Program-made: the position numbers and the translations under genes | Origin: Mesorhizobium tamadayense | GTDB taxonomy: Bacteria; Pseudomonadota; Alphaproteobacteria; Rhizobiales; Rhizobiaceae | NCBI RefSeq assembly: GCF_003863365.1 | Contig: NZ_RQXT01000029.1 | Span: 24,881-88,880, forward strand | Direction: 5' to 3' | Length of the DNA: 64,000 nucleotides | In this document: positions 16,687-25,569 of the stretch, piece after piece | How positions within the stretch are numbered: position 1 is the first letter of the stretch | Layout: each line of letters starts with the position of its first letter | The notes under the pieces: generated by a model | What the model was told of the DNA's origin: nothing | Databases searched by the model: none | The model's input: only the letters and a program-made list of their open reading frames with translations

Positions 16687-17516
16687 CGCAAATCCTTCAC
16701 GGCAACCGGATCGACATCGGTATAGGCCTGGTTCTCGCCGGTCATGCCCCAGACGAAGGCGTAGGGACCTGTGCCGGCGCCCATATGGATAGACCAGGCC
16801 GGCGACAGCACGACGTCACCGTCGGCGACTATCAAATGGCGGGTATTGTCCGGCCGGCCCATCAGGTGGACCACACGGTCCGCTGCTCCGAGGTCGAAAT
16901 AGCAATAAGCCTCCATGCGCCGCTCGTGCAGGTGCGGCGGCATCGTGTTCCACACGCTGCCGGGCGCGAGGTCGGTGATGCCCATCAGCAAGAGGCAGGA
17001 AGGCGCCACTTCGGGATGGATATACATGCGCAGCGTGCGCTTGTTGGCGCGCGCCTCCTCGCCCAGCACCAGCGGCTTGGCTTCGCCCTTGGCGATGAGA
17101 CGATGCGGTATCTCGGCGCCGGCCGGCACGGAATTCATGTAGAAGTGCGCCGGCCTCTCTGGATCGTCGCTCTCCAGCGCGACCTCGCGTGCGCCCCGTC
17201 CGATATAGACGATGTCGCGGTCGGCGACCGCGAAGCGCCTGCCGTCGACAGTGACAGTGCCGCCGCCGCCAAGATTGGCGATGCCCATCTCGCGCGCCGT
17301 GAAGAACAGCTCGGTGCCGACATCGGCGCCATGGCCGAACAGCAGCGGGTTGGCCAGCGGCACCGCGCCGCCGACGATCATGCGATCGATATGGGTGTAG
17401 ACGAATTCGATCGCGCCGGGACGGAACAGGCCGTCGACCAGGAATTCGGCCCGCAGCCGCTCGGTGTCCATGCCGGAGATATCGCCGGGCGATGCGCCGT
17501 AGTTCGTCCGCATCAT
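16683..17516 (-). CDS. kduI: 5-dehydro-4-deoxy-D-glucuronate isomerase, 277 aa
   Basis: KduI converts 5-keto-4-deoxyuronate, released from unsaturated uronides, to 2,5-diketo-3-deoxygluconate. The family's zinc site is visible in PPHLHERRMEAYCYF (H-x-H-x5-E), and GRPDNTRHLIV and SPAWSIHMGAGTGPYAFVWG match the conserved C-terminal cupin. The length is normal (about 278). The start ATG 17516 overlaps the GH88/105 stop as ATGA. No kduD is present in this operon, so the next step must be encoded elsewhere. Confidence 0.95.
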   Translation of the reverse strand: MMRTNYGASPGDISGMDTERLRAEFLVDGLFRPGAIEFVYTHIDRMIVGGAVPLANPLLFGHGADVGTELFFTAREMGIANLGGGGTVTVDGRRFAVADRDIVYIGRGAREVALESDDPERPAHFYMNSVPAGAEIPHRLIAKGEAKPLVLGEEARANKRTLRMYIHPEVAPSCLLLMGITDLAPGSVWNTMPPHLHERRMEAYCYFDLGAADRVVHLMGRPDNTRHLIVADGDVVLSPAWSIHMGAGTGPYAFVWGMTGENQAYTDVDPVAVKDLR

Positions 17517-18613
17517 GCCGCCTCCACCTTCGCCTGCAGATGCCGCGAGCCTTCGGTCAGGCACAGTATGGCCAGCGCCTGGCCGTAGCCGGTCGGCTGG
17601 ATCGGGATGTCGCGATAAAATTGCAGGTCGTGACCCATGCGGGTGCCGTAGGACACGTTCGCCACCACGCCCCTGTCGTCGATATTGGCTACCACCGCTT
17701 CGAGTGCGCGCAGGCCGGCGGCACGACATGCAACCGGGCCGACGCCAATCCGCGCAGCCTTCATCAGCCCATAGCCGAAACCGGCGGTGGCGGAGATCTC
17801 TTCATACGAACTGGGGTCGTCTAGCAGCGTGCGCCAAGCACCCGAACCCGTCTGCAGCTTGAGCAGCGCCTCGATCTGCGTCTCCAGCACGCCGAGCAAA
17901 TAGGCCCGCACCGAAGGCACGATCTCGGCGAACTCGACCAGGTCGAGGATGCCAACGGTGATCCAGGCATTGCCTCTCGCCCAGCGGGCACGGGCAAAAT
18001 TGTGCCGGCCCTCGAACGTCCAGCCATGGAACCACAGGCCGGATGCCGGGTCAGCGAGATAACGTGCGTGGACGAGGAACTGCCGTTCCGCCTCGTCAAT
18101 GAGGCGACGCTCACCGGCAGCCTGGCCGAAGGAGGCGAGAAACAGCGCCACCATGAACAGCGTGTCGTCCCACAATTCGTCGTCGTTGACCCGATCCGAA
18201 ACATTGTGCTGGAAACCGCCTTCCGGCGTCCGCGGCATGGTGGCGATTGCCCGTTCGGCCCAGTCGCGCAAGACTGGTTCGTAGCGCGGCTGGCGCCGGC
18301 GCCGCCACAATTCGCTGAGGCCCAGCAGTGGCGCGGTTGTGTTCACGTTCATCGCCGGCAGACCGGCCGCAATATGGCGGTCGTACCAGGCCTCGATCGT
18401 CTGCAGCAGCCTTTCGTCGCCGGTCTGCGCCCATAGCCGCACCAGCCCGTAGAGCCCGACGCCTTGCGGCCATTCCCAGCTGTCGAAGCTGACATAATCG
18501 CCCGGTGTCCCGTCGAGATTCGGCTCATCGAACCGCCCGTCATGGCGCAGGCCAGTCATGCCGGCCACAAGGCTGGCAAGCACGGAATTCAGGCGTTCGG
18601 ACGACAGCGGCAT
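17513..18613 (-). CDS. Unsaturated glucuronyl/rhamnogalacturonyl hydrolase (GH88/GH105 type), 366 aa
   Basis: ATG 18613 is preceded by CGGAGGAG, and it is the first gene of the operon. Motifs of the six-hairpin GH88/GH105 fold are visible: SWEWPQGVGLYGLVRLW, DDELWDDTLFMVALFLASFG with the catalytic Asp region, RARWARGNAWITVG (R-G-N-x-W) and ISATAGFGYGLMKA. It removes the unsaturated uronic acid from lyase products, giving the KduI substrate; the adjacent kduI supports this. No signal peptide, so it acts in the cytoplasm after uptake. Confidence 0.9.
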   Translation of the reverse strand: MPLSSERLNSVLASLVAGMTGLRHDGRFDEPNLDGTPGDYVSFDSWEWPQGVGLYGLVRLWAQTGDERLLQTIEAWYDRHIAAGLPAMNVNTTAPLLGLSELWRRRRQPRYEPVLRDWAERAIATMPRTPEGGFQHNVSDRVNDDELWDDTLFMVALFLASFGQAAGERRLIDEAERQFLVHARYLADPASGLWFHGWTFEGRHNFARARWARGNAWITVGILDLVEFAEIVPSVRAYLLGVLETQIEALLKLQTGSGAWRTLLDDPSSYEEISATAGFGYGLMKAARIGVGPVACRAAGLRALEAVVANIDDRGVVANVSYGTRMGHDLQFYRDIPIQPTGYGQALAILCLTEGSRHLQAKVEAA

Positions 18614-18740
18614 CACTCCTCCGGGTTTTTCCGCTTCCGTCAGAACTGTCCCACAGGCATTTTTCTTGCGCAATCTGAAAATTTTTTGCAGATTTGCCCG
18701 ACACCTGTGTTGAGTGACTTTGCCGGAGACGCGGGAACAT
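18614..18740. promoter_or_regulatory. Divergent control region with putative LacI operator
   Basis: This gap separates the hydrolase-led operon from the LacI gene. It contains an inverted repeat AATCTG (18672-18677) and CAGATT (18689-18694) separated by 11 mostly A/T bases, extended by GC-rich flanks. It is the most likely binding site for the adjacent LacI regulator and would control both directions. Spacing is wider than for typical LacI operators, so other sites are possible. Confidence 0.45.
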
Positions 18741-19805
18741 ATGACCATCCAGGGCAAGCGCGGCCGCCCCAGCCGCCGTATTCGACTTGAAGAGATCGCC
18801 GCGCGGTGCGGCGTGTCGGTCAGCACCGCCTCGCGTGCGCTGAGTGGCGTCGGCGGCGTAAGGGATGAACTGCGCACCACGATCATCGAAACCGCGAAGT
18901 CGATGAATTACGCCATTCCGGCCTCGGTCGCCGGCCGCAAAGTCATCCTGGCGGCAAGCAGCGTGGCCATGATCGACAGCGCCCGTTCCCAGTTCACCTA
19001 TCACGTCCTTGACGGCCTCAACGAACGCGCTCGCATGCTCGGCGTCGAACTGGTTACCCGGCCGGTGGCGACATCGCAGGACGAAATCGCCCTGTTGCGC
19101 GACTCCGAGAGCGACGACAGCGTCGCCGGCTGCCTGTTCCTGACGCTCGACGATGACGACGTGCTGACGCTGACGGCCGGCCTTTCCAAGCCGGTCGTGC
19201 TCGTCAATGGCGACGATCCCTCGATGCGCCATTCCAGCGTGACGCCCTGCAACCGCTCCGCCGCCATGATTGCCGCCCAGCATCTGATCGGCCTCGGCCA
19301 CCGCCGCATCCTGTTCCTGATGCGGCGCGGCCGGCGCACGATCGAGCGGCGCTACGAAGGCTGGCGCGACGCACTCATGGCAGGCGGCATCACCGGCTTC
19401 GAAGACCTCGTGGTCGAGGTCCAGGACTGGCTGCCCGAGCTTGCGAGCAAGGCGGTGAAAGAGCGCATCGCCGCCCGCGGCCTCGATTTCACCGCCGTGC
19501 TGACTGCCGGCGACAGCCTGGCCTTCGGCGCCATCGCCGGCGTCCAGGAAGCCGGATATTCGGTGCCCACCAATGTGTCCGTCGTCGGCATGGACGACCT
19601 GCCGCTGGCGGCCTTCTGCAGCCCGCCGCTGACGACGATGCATATTCCCATGCGCGAGATCGGCTCGGCCGCTCTCAGCCTGCTGCTCGACGATATGGCC
19701 CGTTCCGGATTGCCGCGCCGCGTCGAGCTCGCCTGCAATCTGGTGGTGCGCCAGTCGACGGCACCAGCCCGGGCCGGCGCCGGCCGTCATCAGCCGGCGC
19801 CTTGA
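18741..19805 (+). CDS. LacI-family transcriptional regulator, 354 aa
   Basis: ATG 18741 gives an N-terminal helix-turn-helix (IRLEEIAARCGVSVSTASRAL) with the hinge PASVAGRKV, then a periplasmic-binding-like sensor domain ending with VVGMDDLPLAAFCSPPLTTM, which is typical of the family. It is divergent from the uronide operon, so it very likely represses it, released by a sugar intermediate. The end overlaps the convergent flavin reductase by 16 bases. Confidence 0.93.
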   Translation: MTIQGKRGRPSRRIRLEEIAARCGVSVSTASRALSGVGGVRDELRTTIIETAKSMNYAIPASVAGRKVILAASSVAMIDSARSQFTYHVLDGLNERARMLGVELVTRPVATSQDEIALLRDSESDDSVAGCLFLTLDDDDVLTLTAGLSKPVVLVNGDDPSMRHSSVTPCNRSAAMIAAQHLIGLGHRRILFLMRRGRRTIERRYEGWRDALMAGGITGFEDLVVEVQDWLPELASKAVKERIAARGLDFTAVLTAGDSLAFGAIAGVQEAGYSVPTNVSVVGMDDLPLAAFCSPPLTTMHIPMREIGSAALSLLLDDMARSGLPRRVELACNLVVRQSTAPARAGAGRHQPAP

Positions 19806-20272
19806 GTCCGAGAGGCGCCACCGGCAAAGAGCAGTGGAGACCCCTCTTGCGTCTCCAGTTCCAGCACACGTCCGAGCAGGATCATATGGTCGCCGGCCGG
19901 AAAACGGTCGGCGACGCTGCATTCGAAGCGCGCCAATGCCCGCGGCAGCAACGGCACGCCGTGCTCGTTCCAGCTGAGATCGAGACCGGCAAAGTCGGAG
20001 CCGGATTTCGAAAACCGCCAGCACAGACCGGTCTGGTCTTCCGCCAGCACGTGGATGGCGTAGTGGCCTGCATTGGCGAAGGCATCGAACCGGCGCGAAT
20101 GGCGGCCGATCGACCACAGCACCAAAGGTGGATCGAGCGACACGGACGAAAAACTGTTGGCGGTGATGGCGACCGGCCCGTCTGAGGTGCCTGTGGTGAC
20201 GATCGTAACACCGGTGACGAAGCGCCCGAAGGCACTGCGCAACAGGCGCGGATCGCAGACGAAATGTTCCAT
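19790..20272 (-). CDS. Flavin reductase (HpaC/SsuE-type flavin reductase-like domain), 160 aa
   Basis: The protein has the flavin-reductase-like split barrel: FGRFVTGVTIVTT, ITANSFSSVSLDPPLVLWSI and FECSVADRFPAGDHMILLG. It supplies reduced FMN to a partner monooxygenase. Its ATG shares one base with the stop of the SsuD-like gene (TGATG), so the pair is translationally coupled and surely forms a two-component system. It could also serve other flavin enzymes. Confidence 0.9.
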   Translation of the reverse strand: MEHFVCDPRLLRSAFGRFVTGVTIVTTGTSDGPVAITANSFSSVSLDPPLVLWSIGRHSRRFDAFANAGHYAIHVLAEDQTGLCWRFSKSGSDFAGLDLSWNEHGVPLLPRALARFECSVADRFPAGDHMILLGRVLELETQEGSPLLFAGGASRTQGAG

Positions 20273-21429
20273 CAGCGCCGCTCCCCCGTTCCCAATGGTG
20301 TCGCCGGGACCCGGTCCGGCACCCGGCCATAGGCGTGCGGCAGCGAGCAGGTCTTGAGTTGCGGCAGCACCTTGGTGCCGAAGTGACGTGCCTCGTCGAG
20401 GTGCGGGTAGCCGGAAAAGATGAAGGCGCGGATGCCCATCTTCATATACGCCTCGATCTCCGACAGGACCTGGTCGGCCGAGCCAACCAGTGCCGCGCCG
20501 CAGCCTGACCGCGCCCGCCCGACCCCCGTCCACAGATGCGGTTCGACATAGCCTTCCACGTCGGCGAGTTCACGGTTCCTGGCCTGGTGAGATACGCCAA
20601 GCGACCCGGCATCGAGCGCCCGTTTGCGGATCGCCCTGCCCTGCTCGTCGTCCAACTTCGAAACAAGCTCGCGGGCATAGTCCTTCGCCTCGGCCTCGGT
20701 ATCGCGCACGATCATGTGGACGCGCAGGCCGTAGTCCAGCGTGCGCCCGTGGCGGGCAGCGCGTTCATGCACGGCTTTCATGCGGCCGGCGAGCTCCTCC
20801 TTCGCCTCCGGCCACATCAGATAGACGTCGCACTGTTCGGCGCAAAGCTCGAGCGCGTCGGGCGAATAGCCGCCGAAATAAAGCAGTGGGCCGCCATTCT
20901 GCTGATAGGGTTTTGCCGGCGCCGTCGGCACTCCCTTGAAACGATAGACCTCGCCCTCGAAATCGATGCTGTCCCGGGTCCAGGCCTGGCGCAGGATCTG
21001 CACCACCTCGCGCGAGCGCTTGTAGCGGTAGCCGCTGTCTGCCGTCTCGCCGGGAAAATCCGACGAGATGATGTTCACCGTCAGCCGGCCTTCCAGCATA
21101 TGGTCGAGCGTCGCGATCGTGCGCGCCAGCATGATCGGCTGCATCTCGCCGCAGCGCACGGCGGCGAGCAGGTTGATCTTCGAGGTGATCGGCGCGCAGC
21201 CGGCGACAAAACTTAGCGTGTCCTGGCCGACCTGATAGGACGACGGGCATAGGATATTGCGGAAGCCGAGTTCCTCTGATGTCTTCACGATCTCGGAGCA
21301 ATGCGCCCAGCTCGACCGCAGCGCGCCGTCCGGCACGCCTAGATAGCGATAGTCGTCCGCACAAAGCGCTGCGAACCAGGAGACTTCGGCTGCGTCGAGA
21401 TCCGGCGAGGTGATTGGGACGATGGTCAT
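20272..21429 (-). CDS. FMNH2-dependent monooxygenase, SsuD-like (LLM class), 385 aa
   Basis: The sequence matches the alkanesulfonate monooxygenase branch of the bacterial luciferase-like fold: AALCADDYRYLG, FRNILCPSSYQVGQDTLSF, LTVNIISSDFPGE (with the lid-side residues), PLLYFGGYSPDALELCAEQCDVYLMWPE and IFSGYPHLDEARHFG. Length matches SsuD (about 380). The enzyme cleaves the C-S bond of sulfonates. No sulfonate ABC transporter (ssuABC) is adjacent; instead there is a sugar importer and oxidoreductase, so a sulfo-sugar such as sulfoquinovose, as in the sulfo-SMO pathway, is a reasonable alternative substrate. Confidence 0.88.
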   Translation of the reverse strand: MTIVPITSPDLDAAEVSWFAALCADDYRYLGVPDGALRSSWAHCSEIVKTSEELGFRNILCPSSYQVGQDTLSFVAGCAPITSKINLLAAVRCGEMQPIMLARTIATLDHMLEGRLTVNIISSDFPGETADSGYRYKRSREVVQILRQAWTRDSIDFEGEVYRFKGVPTAPAKPYQQNGGPLLYFGGYSPDALELCAEQCDVYLMWPEAKEELAGRMKAVHERAARHGRTLDYGLRVHMIVRDTEAEAKDYARELVSKLDDEQGRAIRKRALDAGSLGVSHQARNRELADVEGYVEPHLWTGVGRARSGCGAALVGSADQVLSEIEAYMKMGIRAFIFSGYPHLDEARHFGTKVLPQLKTCSLPHAYGRVPDRVPATPLGTGERR

Positions 21430-21492
21430 TACGGCTCTCTAGAGAAAGTCGCTGGCTTGAGCGCTGCGAATGGGGCTTGCGTAGCATCTGAT

Positions 21493-21517
21493 TTGATGTA
21501 GATCAATACTGTATCAA
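21493..21517. promoter_or_regulatory. Putative GntR operator
   Basis: An inverted repeat TTGAT (21493-21497) and ATCAA (21513-21517) lies between the divergent SsuD-like and GntR genes, with an extra ATCAAT inside. Position and symmetry fit the operator of the adjacent GntR regulator, controlling both sides. Confidence 0.4.
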
Positions 21518-21558
21518 TTTGGATGCCACTGGAGAATCGAGATCACTTGGGAAGCGGG

Positions 21559-22296
21559 ATGCAATTGACAAGGGCCGATCCCGGCCACCGATCGAGCCAG
21601 ATGCGCGGCCCCCTGCCCGTCCACTTGCAGATCAGCGAGATGCTGATCCGCGAAATCGCCGCCGGACGCCTGGCCGACGGGGCGCGGCTGCCGACCGAAC
21701 GAGAGATGGCCGCGAGCCTGGGGATCGCCGTCGGCACCCTCAGGCGCGCCCTTGCCGACCTAACTGGAAAAGGGCTCCTCGACCGCGTCCAGGGGTCGGG
21801 CAACTATGTGCGGGCGCGCGGCGACCTGCTCGGAATCTATGCCTTCTTCCGGCTGGAACGCATCGGAGGTGGCGGCCTGCCGACCGCCGACCTCCTGTCG
21901 GTCGAGCGGTTGCCCAAACCTGCCGATCTGCCGGAATTCGGCAGCGCGCGAGAAGCCCACCGCATCCGCCGTCTGCGCCGGCTTGATGGTGAGCCGGCCG
22001 CGGTCGAGGAGATCTGGCTCGACGCAAGCCGTGCCGAGCGGCTCGACAGCGAGGACCTCTCGGAATCGCTCTATCTCCACTACCGGATGGCGCTCGGCTT
22101 CACGATCGCACGCGCCGAAGATCACGTCGCCGTTGCGCCCGTGCCCGAATGGGCTCCGGCCGAATTCAGGCCACTGGCCGGAACGGTCGTCGGCTTCGTT
22201 GAACGCCTCGCCTGGGCCGGCGACGGTGCCGGCGTGGAATGCTCGCGCACATGGTTCGATCCGGGTGTGGCGCACTACATCTCGCGTTTCAGATAA
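21559..22296 (+). CDS. GntR-family (HutC-type) transcriptional regulator, 245 aa
   Basis: I prefer ATG 21559, preceded by GGGAAG, over ATG 21523, which would lie only five bases after the operator-like repeat. The winged helix is clear: PLPVHLQISEMLIREIAAG, LPTEREMAASLGIAVGTLRR and GLLDRVQGSGNYV. The C-terminal UTRA-like domain senses a ligand. It is divergent from the monooxygenase pair and just upstream of the oxidoreductase, so it probably governs both. Confidence 0.9.
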   Translation: MQLTRADPGHRSSQMRGPLPVHLQISEMLIREIAAGRLADGARLPTEREMAASLGIAVGTLRRALADLTGKGLLDRVQGSGNYVRARGDLLGIYAFFRLERIGGGGLPTADLLSVERLPKPADLPEFGSAREAHRIRRLRRLDGEPAAVEEIWLDASRAERLDSEDLSESLYLHYRMALGFTIARAEDHVAVAPVPEWAPAEFRPLAGTVVGFVERLAWAGDGAGVECSRTWFDPGVAHYISRFR

Positions 22297-22310
22297 TCGG
22301 AAGGAAGAGC

Positions 22311-23426
22311 GTGACCAAAACATCGATCGGCTACGGAATCGTTGGCTGCGGCATGATGGGCCGCGAGCACATCCGCAACATCGCTTTGTTGCCGGACGCG
22401 CATGTCGCCGCGATCTTCGAGCCCGACTCAGAAATGCTGGGTGCAGCGCTGGCATTGGCGCCGGATGCCCGGCCGGCAGCGTCGGTCGCCGAACTGCTGG
22501 CCATGAACGAGGTCGACTGCGTCCTCATCGCCAGCCCCAACCACCATCACCTTGCCCAGTTGGAGGAGATCGCCGAACGACGGCCGCTGCCGGTGCTGGT
22601 GGAAAAGCCGCTCTTCACCGATGTCGCCGACGCGGGCCGGATCGCGGCGCTGAAAGCCCGGCTGCCGTTCGTCTGGGTTGCCATGGAATACCGCTACATG
22701 CCGCCCGTTGCGGCCTTCCTTAAGCAGGCCAGCGACGCCACCGGCGGCATCCGCATGCTGACGCTGCGCGAGCACCGCTTCCCGTTCCTGACCAAGGTCG
22801 GCGACTGGAATCGCTTCAACCGCAACACCGGCGGCACCTTTGTCGAAAAATGCTGTCACTTCTTCGACCTGATGCGGCTGATCCTCAAATCCGATCCCGT
22901 GCGCGTGACGGCGAGTGCCGGACAGGCCGTGAACCATCTCGACGAACGCTACGGCGGCGAGACGCCGGATATTCTCGACCACGGCTATGTACTCGTCGAC
23001 TTCGTCAGTGGCGCGCGCGCCATGCTGGAACTGTGCATGTTCGCCGAGGGCAGCCGCTATCAGGAGGAACTCTGCGCCGTCGGCGGCAACGGCAAGATCG
23101 AATGCCTGGTGCCCGGACCCGGCCGATTCTGGCCGGCGCATCTCGGATCAGCCCCGGTGCCCCAGCTCATCGTCAGCCCGCGCAATCCGCCGAGACCGCA
23201 GCTTCTGGAAATCCCGGTCGAACCGCAGCTGCTTGAGGCAGGCGACCATAACGGCTCGACCTATTTCGAGCACGCCCGCTTTGTCGCGGCGGTGCGCGGG
23301 CAGGGCAAGGTGGAGGTGACTTTGCAAGACGGCTGGTGGGCCGTCGTCATGGGTCTTGCCGCCGAAATCTCCGCCCGCCAAGGCCGCGCCATCGACCTCG
23401 CCAGTGAATTCGCGCTGCCAACTTAG
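22311..23426 (+). CDS. Gfo/Idh/MocA-family oxidoreductase, 371 aa
   Basis: A GTG at 22311, preceded by GGAAGGA, opens the Rossmann motif YGIVGCGMMGREHIRNIA. The family signature EKPL follows (VLVEKPLFTD), and the C-terminal domain includes GGTFVEKCCHFFDLMRLI, where the His is the expected catalytic-site residue. Such enzymes oxidise or reduce sugars and inositols with NAD(P). It follows the GntR gene by 14 bases in one operon. It could act on the product of the monooxygenase or on a uronide intermediate. Confidence 0.9.
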   Translation: MTKTSIGYGIVGCGMMGREHIRNIALLPDAHVAAIFEPDSEMLGAALALAPDARPAASVAELLAMNEVDCVLIASPNHHHLAQLEEIAERRPLPVLVEKPLFTDVADAGRIAALKARLPFVWVAMEYRYMPPVAAFLKQASDATGGIRMLTLREHRFPFLTKVGDWNRFNRNTGGTFVEKCCHFFDLMRLILKSDPVRVTASAGQAVNHLDERYGGETPDILDHGYVLVDFVSGARAMLELCMFAEGSRYQEELCAVGGNGKIECLVPGPGRFWPAHLGSAPVPQLIVSPRNPPRPQLLEIPVEPQLLEAGDHNGSTYFEHARFVAAVRGQGKVEVTLQDGWWAVVMGLAAEISARQGRAIDLASEFALPT

Positions 23427-23917
23427 GGAGTGCTGCCCTGGCGAGATGGCAGCCAGCGGCCACCATCATTGCAAGCCGGCCACGGCGAAATATTCCCACA
23501 TCGTTCGTTGCTCGAATATCCGAGGGGTTCGAGTCCAAAACACGGAGGTTAACATAGTCATAAAACAAAATAAAATCAATAAGTTAAAGTAATGGTGGGC
23601 CCGGAGGACGTCTTAAAGATCTTGATTTTGTTGGGTTTTTCGTGGGCGAAAATCTGAAAGCTTCCCGTATCGTCCCGTATGCTCCCGCGACGCCAAACAG
23701 CCGACCGTAGCTAACCTCGTTCGCGAACGTTCGGAGACAGGGTCTAGAACGCCGGAAATGGGCACGCAAGCGGACGGTCAGCTTCTGCATACTCAGGCCG
23801 TCAATTTCCTACGCGCAGGACGACATTCGCATTACGAAGCAGATTGAGATAGAACAGAAGCAGTGTGGGTTCACGGTTTCGCAATAGACCTGCCCACGTT
23901 CTATTGCGCCCAGCATG
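23427..23917. other. Intergenic stretch with repeat copy B, no gene
   Basis: No gene is supported here. An A/T-rich patch around 23550-23590 precedes repeat copy B (23592-23694). The stretch marks the seam between the catabolic region and the His-Xaa-Ser system. Confidence 0.6.
23592..23694 (+). repeat. Dispersed ~105-bp repeat, copy B
   Basis: It shares ATGGTGGGCCCGGAGGACGT with copy A exactly, then TTTTTCGTGGGC, CTTCCCGTATCGTCCCGTAT and CTCCCGCGAC. The orientation is the same as copies A and C. Stops in all relevant frames and varying spacers argue against coding function. Confidence 0.75.
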
Positions 23918-24463
23918 TCATCTGGCCTCTATCCTTAGCGCAGTCAGCGTCTCGGGCGTAATCGTGCCGGTTACCTTCAAAGAGTAGTCCGCCTGCATGC
24001 GCAGTAGCCCGGCCCTCAGCTCCGGATTCATCTCGCCGTCTATCTCGCCGCTGTAATAGCCGAACGCGAGCAACGCGAACTGGACCTCTTGGACGATGTC
24101 CTTGAACTTGTAGGCATTGCCTGGGAGTGTCTTCAGCGGTGCCGGCGCCGGCGCGATAGCGGGCGCCTGGTAGGTCGGTGCGGGTGTTGACGGCGCGTTA
24201 TAGGCCGGGATCCGTTCGCTTGGTGCCGGCGGGATGTAGGAATAACCGCCCGACGACGACCGGTGGCTCGAATGTGAACTATGGCTGCTATGGCTCCGAT
24301 GTCCGGCCAGCGTGTACAGGTGGTCGAGCTTGAAAATATCGAAGAGAGACTTCGTCCTTCCAAGGTCGCCGTCCAACGTTGGCTTGGTCGGCAGCGCTTG
24401 TGCGTTGGCGGGCAAGAATCCCGCCGCGAGCAGCGACGGTATCGCGAAAAGCCGCTTCTTCAT
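23918..24463 (-). CDS. hxsA: His-Xaa-Ser repeat protein HxsA, 181 aa
   Basis: The start ATG 24463 overlaps the hxsC stop as ATGA. A signal peptide (MKKRLFAIPSLLAAGFLPAN, cleavage after AQA) is followed at residues 55-69 by five tandem His-x-Ser units, HRSHSSHSSHSSHRS. A Pro/Ala-rich linker leads to a C-terminal peptidoglycan-binding-like domain (VQFALLAFGYYSGEIDGEMN, VTGTITPETLTAL). The repeats are the expected modification sites for the two radical-SAM enzymes. The product would be exported and may bind the cell wall; the biological role of the system is not known to me. Confidence 0.93.
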   Translation of the reverse strand: MKKRLFAIPSLLAAGFLPANAQALPTKPTLDGDLGRTKSLFDIFKLDHLYTLAGHRSHSSHSSHSSHRSSSGGYSYIPPAPSERIPAYNAPSTPAPTYQAPAIAPAPAPLKTLPGNAYKFKDIVQEVQFALLAFGYYSGEIDGEMNPELRAGLLRMQADYSLKVTGTITPETLTALRIEAR

Positions 24464-25569
24464 TGGATAGCCCCCAAATTGCTGTATCCGTGGTTAGCTG
24501 GATGCCACTCGAAAAACCCCCCGCACCTAGCCTTCAACGAGCATCCGTCACACTCCTCTCGGTAGGCACGCTTCCAGTCGGAGATCGTAGCCGGCGCCAG
24601 ATGGCGGTATGGCTCCGGTACCGTGCAGAGTGGGAAATTGTAGAGCCAGGCATCTATTCCCCGGCTCCGCACGAGATCGATGGAACGGCTGACGACATCG
24701 AAGCCTTCCGAACTGTCGTAGAAGAGCGTCTTCCAGTTCATTCGGCCGAAGCCGATGTTCTCCATCTGCATGACTGCCCATGTCCGGATGAACGGCAGAG
24801 TGGAGATGATGAATCTTGCCAGTAGAGGCAGCCAATCCGCATTCGGACGCATCAGCACGGTGCGGAGCTCTACCTGGGCACCCAGGCGGCACATGAGCGC
24901 CAGGTTCTCCAGCAGTTGGGCGTGCGCGCCGGTCTTCCCGACGATCTCGTCATGAACAGCGGGATCGCAGGAATAGAGAGGGATCCCCCAGACCACCCTT
25001 CCCCGATCGATACGACTCATTGCCTCCCAGTCATCCAGATCGAAATGCTGGCCATTGGTCAGGACGTGGAAGGAAAGGTCCGGGCGCGCCAAAAGCACCC
25101 TTTCTAGAAATCGGAACAGCTGAGTTTTGAAAAGCGTCGGCTCCCCACCGGAGATCCCGATCGTCGCACCTTCCGGCGCAAGCAACGCCGCAGTCTCGAA
25201 ATGCGGGAATAGGTCGACATGGTGGTTCTTGGGCGGCTGGGAGCACATCAAGCAAACCTGGTCGCACCGCTCGGTAACCAGGAAGGTGTTGTGTTGCGAC
25301 GCACTACGGATAAGGCGATCCGCAGTTCCACGCCTCGGGTTCACGAGCAACACGTCTCCATCGACCTTGGAAGGATCGATGCCAAGGATTCGTATCGGAC
25401 CGCCCTCGCCGACGTAATCAGCCCCTTCCGGGCCGACGCGCTCCAGCGCGACCTCGAAAGGGTTCATTTGTTCAGTGCTTTGCTCGCCGACCGCGAACTC
25501 AAACGAGCGAAGCCGGACCACGAAAGGCTGGTCGGCGTTAGCTTCCACCTTGATGCGCAAGGGTATCAT
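24460..25569 (-). CDS. hxsC: His-Xaa-Ser system radical SAM maturase HxsC, 369 aa
   Basis: ATG 25569 overlaps the hxsB stop as ATGA. The radical-SAM cluster C-x3-C-x2-C is at residues 102-109 (CDQVCLMC), followed by GISGGEPTLF. A C-terminal SPASM-like cysteine cluster is visible (CDGCSLKARCGGFF) for auxiliary Fe-S. It is expected to modify the His-x-Ser repeats of HxsA together with HxsB; the chemistry cannot be read from sequence. Confidence 0.93.
   Translation of the reverse strand: MIPLRIKVEANADQPFVVRLRSFEFAVGEQSTEQMNPFEVALERVGPEGADYVGEGGPIRILGIDPSKVDGDVLLVNPRRGTADRLIRSASQHNTFLVTERCDQVCLMCSQPPKNHHVDLFPHFETAALLAPEGATIGISGGEPTLFKTQLFRFLERVLLARPDLSFHVLTNGQHFDLDDWEAMSRIDRGRVVWGIPLYSCDPAVHDEIVGKTGAHAQLLENLALMCRLGAQVELRTVLMRPNADWLPLLARFIISTLPFIRTWAVMQMENIGFGRMNWKTLFYDSSEGFDVVSRSIDLVRSRGIDAWLYNFPLCTVPEPYRHLAPATISDWKRAYREECDGCSLKARCGGFFEWHPANHGYSNLGAIQ

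Noticed and set aside
18540..20330. Minus-strand 596-aa open frame over the LacI gene
   Set aside because: It is antisense to the clear LacI regulator; composition is typical of a shadow frame.
24255..24300. Short tandem DNA repeat that could be mistaken for a CRISPR-like or microsatellite array
   Set aside because: It encodes the His-x-Ser units of HxsA in frame; no spacers, and no CRISPR array exists elsewhere in the window.
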